In this document: positions 35,370 to 44,756 of the stretch, one piece after another | How the letters are laid out: each line of letters begins with the position of its first letter | Numbering within the stretch: position 1 is the stretch's first letter | Program-made: the position numbers and the translations under genes | Notes under the pieces: model-generated | Told to the model about the DNA's origin: nothing | Seen by the model: the letters and a program-made list of their open reading frames with translations, nothing else | Databases searched by the model: none | NCBI GenBank assembly: GCA_030549495.1 | Contig: JAUIRK010000509.1 | Span: 1,052,501 to 1,116,500, forward strand | Length of the DNA: 64,000 nt | Direction: 5' to 3' | Source: Nectonema munidae | Taxonomy: Eukaryota > Nematomorpha > Nectonematoida > Nectonematidae

Positions 35370-36640
35370 GACGGTAGATGGGAGGTGAGAAAGGATCTCT
35401 GAAATTTTCAAGCCTTCGAGTCTCGCCACAACAGATCATTCCACAAACTGTTTTTTACATGTTAGAAAGATGCGTAAAGGAAAAAATACTACCGATGTAC
35501 ATTATCCAAATATTCCATCTTCAATTTCTCCAATTCTTCATTGTTCAAAATATCCCGTACGAATGCCAACCCCCCCCCCCCCCCCCCTCAAGACAAGTAC
35601 CCTAAAGAAGAGGAGATCAACCTCCTATTACCTTCGCGAGGTACCAGAAAAAGTTCTTCACTTCCCAAGTCAAAAGGAAGTCAATGACTTGGTCAGAGAT
35701 TGGGTCTGATCTATTCTAATGCAGACCTGCTCATTTCCAGGATGAAGCAGTGGAACCTAGTCAAAGAGGAAGTGCTGGATACAACTCAGAGAAGTCGACA
35801 CCAACCTTACTCAGGTTTTTACATTTTTAGGTATGATCGTTGCTTCTATCTTGATGTGCCTGGATTGTTTAACGTTATGGGGTTGCCGTCTGTAGCTATG
35901 AAGTGGCTGCTATTATTGACAGTTCCATAGCAATTTTGAAGGCTGCCCTTCTCTAAATGGATCTAAGTTCCAGACGCTATCTGTAGCACATTCAGTCTAC
36001 ATGAAGGAAGATTACCACATTGTGAAAGTCCTCTTAGAAGCTCTGTAATACAAGGAGTATACTTGGGAAATCAGTGGGGACTTCAAAATAGTGGCTTTCC
36101 TTCTTGGACTCCAAGGATGTTTTATCAAAATCCAATATTTCCCATTCTTTTGGGCCACCTCTGACAACTATAAAAAAAAGAACTGGAAAAAAGGAACAGA
36201 AGTTGTAGTCCGGGCGCTGAATGTCATGTGGGAGCGCTTGGTTAATCCCATCAAGTGTTAATGAAGCAGTTTGCAAAGTATCAAGTGCTTTTAAGTTCCT
36301 CCTTGAATTGTCTCCTAAGTTATCTGAAGCCAAAATAAACGATGGAATTTTCATTTGGTCCCAGATAAAGAAGGATGTCGCTTATAGACTTCATATGGTG
36401 GATGGATGCTAACTTGTAAAAATTCATGGACAAAATGGGCTGCTATTCAGAAGAGCATGGCGAAAGATTCCGCCAAGATGTTAAAGAGATATAGCGAAGG
36501 TATCAGTGCCACTACAATGAGAAAATAATGGGGGATTATATCTGGGGGTTAATGCGACATAGACTACAACCGCAAATCCAGGCATTTCTGAAGTGTACAC
36601 GTGGATTGTGAGTTTTATTTGTTCATACTTGTTTTTTTGA
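35370..36640 (+). pseudogene. Relic of an uncharacterised multicopy transposon-like protein
   Basis: Ordered words across three frames: ISPILHCSKYPVRMPTPPPP (about 35530), PEKVLHFPSQKEVNDLVRDW (about 35645), LLISRMKQWNLVKEEVLDTT (about 35730), DVPGLFNVMGLPS (about 35860). Then come AHSVYMKEDYHIVKVLLEAL (about 35990), GDFKIVAFLLGLQGCFIKI (about 36075) and EKIMGDYIWGLMRH (about 36520). I recognise the set as a multicopy arthropod family of unknown enzymology, usually annotated only as hypothetical. A run of 18 C at 35570-35587 lies inside the Pro stretch. It is broken by frameshifts and stops. Confidence 0.55.
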
Positions 36641-37510
36641 TAAGCCTGTGTCATTAAATAAATATATTTTCTGTCAATCTAATTATATGAACTGATAAAT
36701 ATGAAAAATATGTTCTTTTACTAAGATATATGAAAATTTCGCAATGTAAAAATAAACTAGGAAATGACATTTAGAACATGAGAACAAAATAACAAATAAT
36801 TTTTGCAAAATCTCCCTTTCAAAACTGCCAACTTGAACATGCTACATGGAATTTTCTTGGTAGTTGCACAAAATAAGATTTCAAAAACAGATCTTCTCGT
36901 TGTAAAGATTTAGGCAAAATATTTAAATACAGTGAAACTCCTACATAAAACCATACGATTGTCCAAGGAAATCCCCAAAAACACAGGAACAGATATTTCA
37001 AACTAGAAAATTCTTGACATATCATTGGAGACTCAGTTACCACATAAGAACAACTGATATTAATTAACGACTTCAATGAACAACTTTTCAACTGTGATTA
37101 ACCCTATTAGTACTAGGGGGGGGGGGGTGTAAACGCCCCCGTCCCCTTCACTAAAAAATTATTTGTACAAAATTGGCTGAATTATAATCCATTCAAATTT
37201 GTGACTTTTCCTAAAATTATTAGCTGCATCTTTTGTTACCATTTCTATGGTACTTAAATAACCCTCTCATGTCAAAAACTGTCAATCAAAATTTTCACCA
37301 AAATTTTGACATTATCGATAGCTAATCTTTTAACTTATGGTCCTTATTAGATAATGCATTGAAAATTATAATTATATGCAGCTTTGAACGTATAACACTT
37401 TATATATATATTTTATTTTTTAAAATCAATGCTACTTTTTAGAAAATGTCAATTAAGATGTTACTTAAATGAGAAATATATGCGATAAAAAATTTTACAA
37501 AAAATGTATG
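36641..37510. other. Intergenic AT-rich DNA, no gene recognised
   Basis: Only chance-length open frames are seen. A run of 12 G lies at 37116-37127. Confidence 0.5.
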
Positions 37511-38100
37511 TTCTTATACTAAATCGGTCATGCTGGTTTCATTTTTAGACTCAGTTTTTGCATTTAGGATTGAAAATACCTATAAGTATTCATCACATTT
37601 ACGGTTTACTTCTAAAAATTGTCTCCAAAAATACTGATTTAAATTTTTTGTTTTTATACCAAATCGATCTTGCTGGCTTTATTTCTGGACGCAGTTTTCT
37701 CATTTAGAGGTCGTAAAATATCTGTCAGTGTCAATCATATGTGAGGTTGACGTCTAATGTCTAAAGAAATATTTTTCAAATTTTAAATAAAATATCTGTT
37801 TTTATACCAAATTGACGATGCTAGATTCATTTTTGGACTCAGTTTTCGCATTTGGCGTTTGAAAATATCTGAAAGCTTCAATCAAATTTGTCGTTTACGT
37901 CTAAAAACTGTCTCCAAAAATATTTTCAAGTTTTAAATAAAATATCCGTTTTTATACCAAATCGAGTATGCTCATTTTATTCTGTACTCCATTTTGGCTA
38001 ATACGGTTTAAAAATATCTGAAAGTGTCAATTAAATTAGTGATGTATGCCAGAAAAACCGTTTTTCCCAAAAAAATCATTTCTTTAAAGTTATTTCAGAA
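37511..38100. repeat. Tandem array, monomer about 141-150 bp, four units
   Basis: Units begin with TTYTTATACYAAATYG at 37511, 37651, 37799 and 37949, giving spacings of 140, 148 and 150. Each holds, in the same order, GCTGG/GCTAG-TTCATTT, ACTCAGTTTT, ATATCTGAAAG-like and CTAAAAACTGTCTCCAAAAATA-like words. Units are diverged, which indicates an old array. The last unit fades at about 38100. Confidence 0.85.
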
Positions 38101-38417
38101 AATCTTTTTTTTTTAAATATATTTTGGCTTATAATACTTTCTTCAATCATATTGAGCATGAAAATTTATTTTTAAAAAGAAAAACAAAACGAGTTATAGA
38201 ATCTTTTGAAGATTTAGTATGAGAGAAGGATGCAACCTGAAAACTAATTGAAAAGAGAACGTGGAATCCAAAGGAATAATTTTAAAAAATGTATCTTGAC
38301 TAAATGCAAGATTTACGATGTTCTAATGAACTAGGAAGGGAAGTAATGATCTAATATTGGGTGTTTTAAAAAAGATTTTGACCAAGAAAAAGAAGTTCCT
38401 TTTTGCAAATGAAAAAC

Positions 38418-38425
38418 CGATAGCT
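38418..38425. repeat. Target-site duplication, left, of the 38.4-kb hAT element
   Basis: CGATAGCT; the right copy at 41620-41627 is CTATAGCT (7 of 8 identical). The central TA fits Buster-type hAT elements. Confidence 0.75.
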
Positions 38426-39136
38426 CAGTGGTTCCCAACCTTTTTTATCCCGTTCCTCCTTTTTCAGTCACTTTTTTACCTGTGAACCCCTACAACTGAA
38501 TAGTTTAAGTCAACAAATTAATCAAAATTTTTATGCAAAAAATGATTGTAGTCATTTGATTAAATCGTATGCTTATTCAGATGAAATCAGAGAAATCGTA
38601 AAGCATTTTTATTTAAGAGTCAAATACAAAGCAAAAATAATATTTTAAAATGTTGTTATAGTGGTAGAATGTAGGTAGATATTGCATGTTATATTGTAGA
38701 TAGGTAGAGATATTGCACGCAAAACAAAATAACATAAAATAAAAATCATATATGAAATATATTTAAAAATAAAAAATTATTTATGTTTTGTTAATATATA
38801 ACATATATTATTATGCCATATTTGAATAAAAATATCATATAACCTGTATGAATAAAACACAAAAAAATAACAAAAGAGCAGAGAATGAAATTCCTTATTG
38901 GTTGCAAAAAAGTTTGCATCAGTTTATACTTCCTTCTCAATGGGACTTTTGTTGTTGTTTTTGAGCAACCAGTTCATGAATCCTTGGCTCAGTGACAGTC
39001 AGTGCACACCTTGAGTGGGTAAAGAAGGCATCGATTAGTATAAACTTAACTTTATTAAAACTTAACTCTAAAACTTATGAAAAGTATCATGGTTATATGT
39101 AGGTAAGTAATGAATTGATGTGATTAAGATACTATA

Positions 39137-40930
39137 TTAATGTAATATGACATACCTAAAGTCATCTTCCACAGACAGCTTGTTCCTTGATTTTGTTTTT
39201 ATTACCAGTGATGAAGAAAACCCACTTTTGCACAGATAGGCTGAAGGAAAAGGCAAAAGAATTCGAACGGCTAGATAACTAATTTTTGGATATGATTCCC
39301 TAATTGAACACAAAGAAGATAGGCAAGGAGTTTGATAGGAACAAATTCTTGGCTGTTGAATTCTGGATAAGCTCAATGAACTCTTTTTGAGCCTCTTCTA
39401 ACACATCATCACCTTGACATAAAAACTGTTTTGCTAATTCTGCATTTTTCAGGCTTAAGTCAGGAAAGTATCGGCTATATTCATCGTTTAGTGATCCATG
39501 ATTTCCTTGGATAAAGTGCTTGGGACTCAATTTCACTCAATAATGAAACATAATAAATTTTCCTAAACTCACTCTGTTCTTATACTACAGCTTCAATTTC
39601 GCCAAAAATGCTAGTATTGAGTCACAGTGGTTGAGCATACTTTTCCCTAGAGTTTTAAGTTCAGCTGGTTCAATATTTCAAATATGTCTACAAGATAAGC
39701 CAGACGGAGCTCAAAGTGTTCAGACCTCAATATATCCAACAGCTCATATTTTAAATTTTTCTAAACTCACTCTGTTCTTATACTACAGCTTCAATTTCGC
39801 CAAAAATGCTAGTATTGAGTCACAGTGGTTGAGCATACTTTTCCCTAGAGTTTTAAGTTCAGCTGGTTCAATATTTCAAATATGTCTACAAGATAAGCCA
39901 GACGGAGCTCAAAGTGTTCAGACTTCAATATATCCAACAGCTCATATTTTTTCTAGAAACATTTCAAGGTTTTCGCGAAGAGAAAAGAAGTGGGAGAAAT
40001 CTCTTCCTACAGACAACCATCTGACTGAAGTATAAAAGAGCAAAGAACTATGTTCGGATTCCATGTCATGGCACAGTTGCTGGAACAGTCTCGTACCGAG
40101 GGCAGAGATTTCAACATAGTCCACGACCTTGACAATACCTTTGAACATTGAAAGAAGCCCAGGAAGAAGTGATTTAGAAGCGAGAGCCTCCCGATGAATG
40201 AAGCAGTGCACACCAACTGCATTTGGTGCGTTGGATTTTACTTTTGCCTGGAAACCTGACCTCGATCCAAGAATAGCTGGAGCTCCATCAGTTGTGATTC
40301 CAACAAGATTATTCCAACTCAAACCATGCTCGTCGAAAAACGATGATACAGCATTAATCACATCAGTGGCCGTACTTGACGTTTCAAGATTTTTACAACA
40401 AAGGAATTCCTCTTTGATTGTGCCTCTGAACAGGTATCGGCAGTAAACCAAGAGCTGACACGCCATTGATACATCAGTGGATTCATTGACCTGTATAGCA
40501 AAAATGGGGGATATTTTTATCTCTTCAATAATTTGTTCTTTCACATCAACTGACATGTCACTCATTCTTCGCTGGATCGTATTATTAGAAATAGGTATAT
40601 CAGTCAGTTTCTGTGCTGCTTCTTTTCCAATAACCAATCAAACCATTTCTTTTGCACAAGGTAGAATCAATTCTTCAGCAATTGTGTTTGATTTTTTTTC
40701 GGGCTACTAAGTAAGCCACTCGGTATGATGCTTCAACTATGTTCACTCTCTTCTCTTGAAAGCATCAGTTTTTGTCTCTTCAAGTCACCAGCGTTCCTCT
40801 TGAAGAAATCCTTTTCCGTGCTTGCATACTCAGGATGGCATCTCGTCAGGTGAAGTTGTAATTTTGAAGGCTTCAGTGAATCATTTCCCAGAACGCGCAC
40901 ACTGTGGGAGATCTACATTATTTTTTGAAT
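39137..40930 (-). pseudogene. hAT transposase (ZBED5-like), frameshifted
   Basis: Minus strand, N to C: a degenerate BED finger (VLGNDSLKPSKLQLHLTRCH, about 40905-40845, part of the Cys pair missing), then the core open frame 40637-39942 with FAIQVNESTDVS (catalytic Asp), ITTDGAPAILGSRSGF (second Asp) and HCFIHREAL. Next is a segment duplicated in tandem (39555-39950), then AKQFLCQGDDVLEEAQKEF (about 39420). Last is the C-terminal dimerisation motif LAVRILLPFPSAYLC (about 39260-39220). A one-base gain in an A run at about 39945 ends the core frame, and a TAG lies in the duplicated segment. The wording matches the ZBED5/Buster group. Confidence 0.88.
39555..39950. repeat. 198-bp tandem duplication inside the hAT transposase
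   Basis: Unit 1 is 39555-39752 and unit 2 is 39753-39950, almost identical (for example CAGACCTCAA versus CAGACTTCAA). The 198-bp unit is 66 codons, so the duplication itself keeps the frame. Confidence 0.92.
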
Positions 40931-41619
40931 CAAAGTAAATCCCCACTGAAGATAATCTTCCGAAAACTTTCTCTTTTTAATATTTTAATCGACATTATGC
41001 ACGATCTGTTAGTGAAAAAGAGAAAAATAATTTTTTTTTAATTATTTATAAAAAATGAAGGTTAACATATAACACAAACAAGGGTATTCATATTTTAAAC
41101 AAAAAATTGAAAACAAAAGGAAAAATTAGTGCATTTTGTGATTTAGGATTTATAAACGAATGCAAAAATTTCCTGCTAAAAAATTGCTAAATTTTTTCGT
41201 ATAAATACGAGAGCACAGCTTTTTATAGCACAAGCATAAAAGATTATTTTATAAGTTGGTAATTTCTATGTTTATAATCTTTATTGTTAATAGTTGTAAA
41301 CACAAAAATTCAATATATAAAAAATAAGTACTTACTTGCTAACCAAAATAATATTTATTATTATACATAAAATGTGAATAAAAATTTTTTCCAATTAAAA
41401 TATAAATTTTTTAAAAATATTGTAACTAATAAAAAGGATATATAAACATTGAAAACATGAAACTTTAAAAAGGGAAGAAAATATTTATTTAAAAAAGCTC
41501 TAAATACATATATTTATATTGATTTGGAAAATAGAAGTATATTATAGGAGATTCAGTATAAGTAGTTTGAAGTAGAATTTCCATGGACCCCTTGAAATTC
41601 TTCCATGTGGGAACCACTG

Positions 41620-41627
41620 CTATAGCT
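41620..41627. repeat. Target-site duplication, right, of the 38.4-kb hAT element
   Basis: CTATAGCT; partner of 38418-38425. Confidence 0.75.
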
Positions 41628-42329
41628 TATCAGATAAGACTACAATTATCATTTAACTAAGATGGATGGGAAATCTGAAAATTTAGAATAGATCAGAGTT
41701 ATCAAAGCTGTCAGAGATGCCAATATGTAAAGATTTACTCACTATCAAGATAATTTTAAATTTAAATTGAATTTGTCCATCTTTTTCCTTTTTCGCTAAT
41801 GAAGAGTCTTTTAGATGAAGAAGGAGGACAACTTTTTGTAATTGAACAATGAACATCACGAATGATTCATCAGAAAAAAACATTTGAATTGGGATTGGTT
41901 GACAAATGTTCAGGCTGAATATCTCTTCATTTCACCTGATAATAATATACACGATGCTAATAAAAGATTGATTCGTTAATCCTATTGATTTGAGAGGGAG
42001 CAAAATCTTTAAAAAAAGTTTTTTCGAACACAGATTGCATAAAAAAAATTCTAATGAAAGAAGAGCTACCAAGAAAGGATCAAAATAGAATGAATAGCAA
42101 AATTAAATACTGTATCATAGAGAAAAACAAATTGAAAACTAAAAAAAATTGAAACTTAAATATATTTAATTTTGAAAGATAAGAAAGGACGTAGAGACTA
42201 TCAGTCGATAAGGAATTTGTAGCCAAAAAGATGGAAGTACTATCGAGATACATAATTCAGTGAGAAATGAAATATTTTGAGTGAATTAAACACCAAAAAT
42301 TGTTTTTATTAAATAAATTAGGAAAATAA

Positions 42330-42589
42330 TTACTAGAGAAATTTTTAAGATTTACATATTTGACATTGATTGACAGATTTAATAAATTTTTTTGACACGT
42401 TTAATTGATTTTCTTAAAAAAATGATCACTACTAAACTTTCATAATATGTGTAAAAAACTTTTTAAAGTATTTCAATAAAACTTTTAATTTTTACATGAG
42501 CTGTGATATATAAATCAGACAGGTTTGATTGATTTTCATGAAAAATGAATATCATCACTGAATTCAGCAAACTTAAAAATGGGTATATT
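42330..42589. repeat. Tandem-like repeat units left of the second hAT element
   Basis: Units share TTTGACACGTTTAATTGATT / GACAGGTTTGATTGATTTTC, then ATCACTACTAAACTTT / ATCACTGAATTCAGCAAACT. A further unit lies at 44060-44210, so the array appears to be split by the element between them. Confidence 0.6.
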
Positions 42590-44056
42590 TAGTGTTTCTT
42601 TCCCGGGATCCCGTATCTAAATAAAGTAATTAAGTGGGCCGAGAAAATTTATTTTTTTCCCGGGAAAACAAAAAATTGCCAAAATATTTCAATTTACAAA
42701 AAAATATTTTGTTAAACTATAGAGAAAAATATGTTTTATTATTTGTGTTTTAAAAATATAATTTTTTTGTAAGTTAACTTTTTTTTTTAGATCTGGAACA
42801 AATAAAAGATTTTTTTATAATTTTTTTTTCTCTTCGCTTCTTGGTATGATCAAAAGCGGAATACTTTTATTTTTAAATTGGTTGTGAGCTTCACCTGGAA
42901 ATCGAAACAAACTTGAATGAAATTATAGAAAAAATTAGAAAAATTGTTACAATTTTCAGAAAAACTCCTTTAAAAAGTGAAATTTTACAAAAATACATAA
43001 AACCTAAATTTGGAAACACATGTGTAAAAACAGTCATATTAGACTCAAAAATTTGAAGGAATAGTTCTTTGACAACGCTTGAAAGATTTTTAGAAATAAA
43101 GTCAGCTTCTTTCTTAATTTTGCTAAAGCACTAATTGATCTAAAGATCTTTAATTCATTAACTGAAAATGAGTATTGTATTATAAATAATGTCTATATAT
43201 AACATTACAGCCGTTGAAAATTGGATGAGAGAAATTGTGTAATCGAGATGTCACTTCTTTACTCACAGCGAAAGAAGTTTTTGACTTTATAAATACTGAA
43301 CTGAGCAAACAAAGTTCACATTTTGCAAAAAATTGAAAAGAAAAATTTATTCAAAGAATAAAGAAATCTAAAGTTAGTTGGAATATTTCAATCTAGGAAA
43401 TAAATATAAAAGTTGTAATAAAGAAAGGGTTCTTACAATTTTGCTTGAAAAAAAACTTGTTTATCAATACACATTTATGGTGATGAAAAAAAGTTTTTTT
43501 TGGAAGAAATTGATTTAAATGAATCTTCGCAATCAGATATTGAAGAAAGCTGCAATGATGACGAAGTTTTAAGCTTGAAAGAAAAACTAGAAACTATCGA
43601 AAGGAAGTGTGAAAAAAGAGGAGAAACTAAAGAAAATTTTGCCAAAAGTTTGTGTTTGAAAGTACAAAATGAATATATATGAGGCATCAGGAAAGCAATC
43701 TCATAATATTCCCTTCTAGAAAAAGCCTTGAAAACTATTCCTCCAACATCTGTTGAGTCTGAAAGAGCATTTTCAGGTGCCAGTCTTTTTAGAACAAAAG
43801 TGAGTACAATGCTCAATGCCAAAAGTATAAATTGTTTGTGTTTCCTTAAAAATTTCTATAGTACAAAAAAATAAAAAAATTTCTTTTTCAACAAAATTTT
43901 ATTTTGAATATGTATTTTGTATGTTATGATAATGGGATTTTTTGAGTGATTCTGCCTAAGACTTTCAAATTGGCTTCTTTCCCGGGATCACGGGGTTAGT
44001 ATTTTTACCCGAAAAATTCCCAGAAAGAAAATATTGATGTAAAAACAGAAACCCTA
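42590..44056 (+). mobile_element. Second hAT-type element, partial transposase
   Basis: The ends read TAGTGTTTCT and, reversed, TAGGGTTTCT, with subterminal TTTCCCGGGATC words on both sides (42599 and 43978). The flanks GTATATTT and GTATATAT are a possible 8-bp duplication. The interior holds a transposase C-terminus (43500-43873). The end points are accurate to a few bases only. Confidence 0.72.
43500..43873 (+). pseudogene. hAT transposase C-terminus (dimerisation region)
   Basis: An open frame at 43500-43682 (DLNESSQSDIEESC) is followed, in another frame, by EKALKTIPPTSVESERAFSG and INCLCFLKNF, ending at a stop at about 43873. The PTSVESERAFSGASLF block is the signature of hAT C-terminal dimerisation domains. 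The catalytic core upstream is not recognisable. Confidence 0.82.
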
Positions 44057-44059
44057 GTA

Positions 44060-44210
44060 TATATGTCTAAAAAAACTTAATATATTTATTTAAATAAAAA
44101 GTTTTTTTGAGACGAGCTGTCATACATGAATCAATTTTTTGACATGTTTTAGTAATTTTCATAAAAATTGAAAATCACCACTGGATTCAGCATATTTGGA
44201 ATATAATATC
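44060..44210. repeat. Tandem-like repeat unit right of the second hAT element
   Basis: It shares GAGCTGT, TTTGACATGTTTTAGTAATT and AATCACCACTGGATTCAGCA with the units at 42330-42589. Confidence 0.6.
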
Positions 44211-44437
44211 ACATTGAAAATATTTATTCCCCAGCACTTAAGCGGATAAATGTAGCCCAGGACTAATAGAGAAAGAAACAGATAATCAATATTGAATGCC
44301 GTATGTTAGACTCAGCAAACAGCAAAGATCAATAAGAAAAAAGAATACTAATGAAGATAAAGTTAGCAAGGATATCATCGCGCAAGTAGTATAAACAAGA
44401 GGAATAGTGAAGAAAGAATTGGATGTATAATAAAGGC

Positions 44438-44443
44438 TTTATT
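44438..44443 (-). other. Poly(A) signal of the Acf1-like gene
   Basis: AATAAA on the minus strand, 68 bases beyond the stop codon at 44511-44513. Confidence 0.75.
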
Positions 44444-44510
44444 GATTATAATCTTTTCTCTTGAAAATATTGTACATAATAAAATGACATTGAAAAAAGG
44501 ACAACTTCTT

Positions 44511-44756
44511 TCACGAGAACTCGATGGTGTACTGCGGGAGAGAAAATTGCTGCAACTTTTGGTTGAAATGCTGACTAAGCGCGATCGCAGAAGCAAATTC
44601 TGGAGCATCCCTGGAGTTGTATTGGACGCAGTTGGAAAAGAGGAGGTGGACATCGTCTATGAACTCGTTCATCACGGAATAACACATGTTCGTCAACTTT
44701 ACTTGGATCGTAGACAAGTCTATCGGATTTTTTATGATTTTGTAGTAATCCGGAAC
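44511..44756 (-). CDS. Acf1: Acf1-like exon 13 (bromodomain, stop)
   Basis: The acceptor is TTTTTAATAG. VPDYYKIIKNPIDLSTIQVK, FIDDVHLLFSNCVQYNSRDA and a final helix complete an acetyl-lysine-binding bromodomain. The key Asn (YNSR) is present. The stop is at 44511-44513, so almost nothing follows the domain. Confidence 0.95.
   Translation of the reverse strand, partial: VPDYYKIIKNPIDLSTIQVKLTNMCYSVMNEFIDDVHLLFSNCVQYNSRDAPEFASAIALSQHFNQKLQQFSLPQYTIEFS

Larger units (their letters stand above)
38426..41619. mobile_element. hAT (Buster-type) DNA transposon, 3.2 kb
   Basis: The termini CAGTGGTTCCCAACC and GGGAACCACTG are inverted repeats of the hAT type, flanked by an 8-bp near-perfect duplication. 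It carries a minus-strand BED-finger/hAT transposase pseudogene. Its two ends, joined together, make up the 467-bp element at 51919-52385. It is not autonomous now, because the transposase is frameshifted. Confidence 0.92.

Noticed and set aside
39631..40035. 134-codon plus-strand open frame with an internal repeat
   Set aside because: Antisense shadow of the hAT transposase; the repeat is the 198-bp duplication of the minus-strand coding region.
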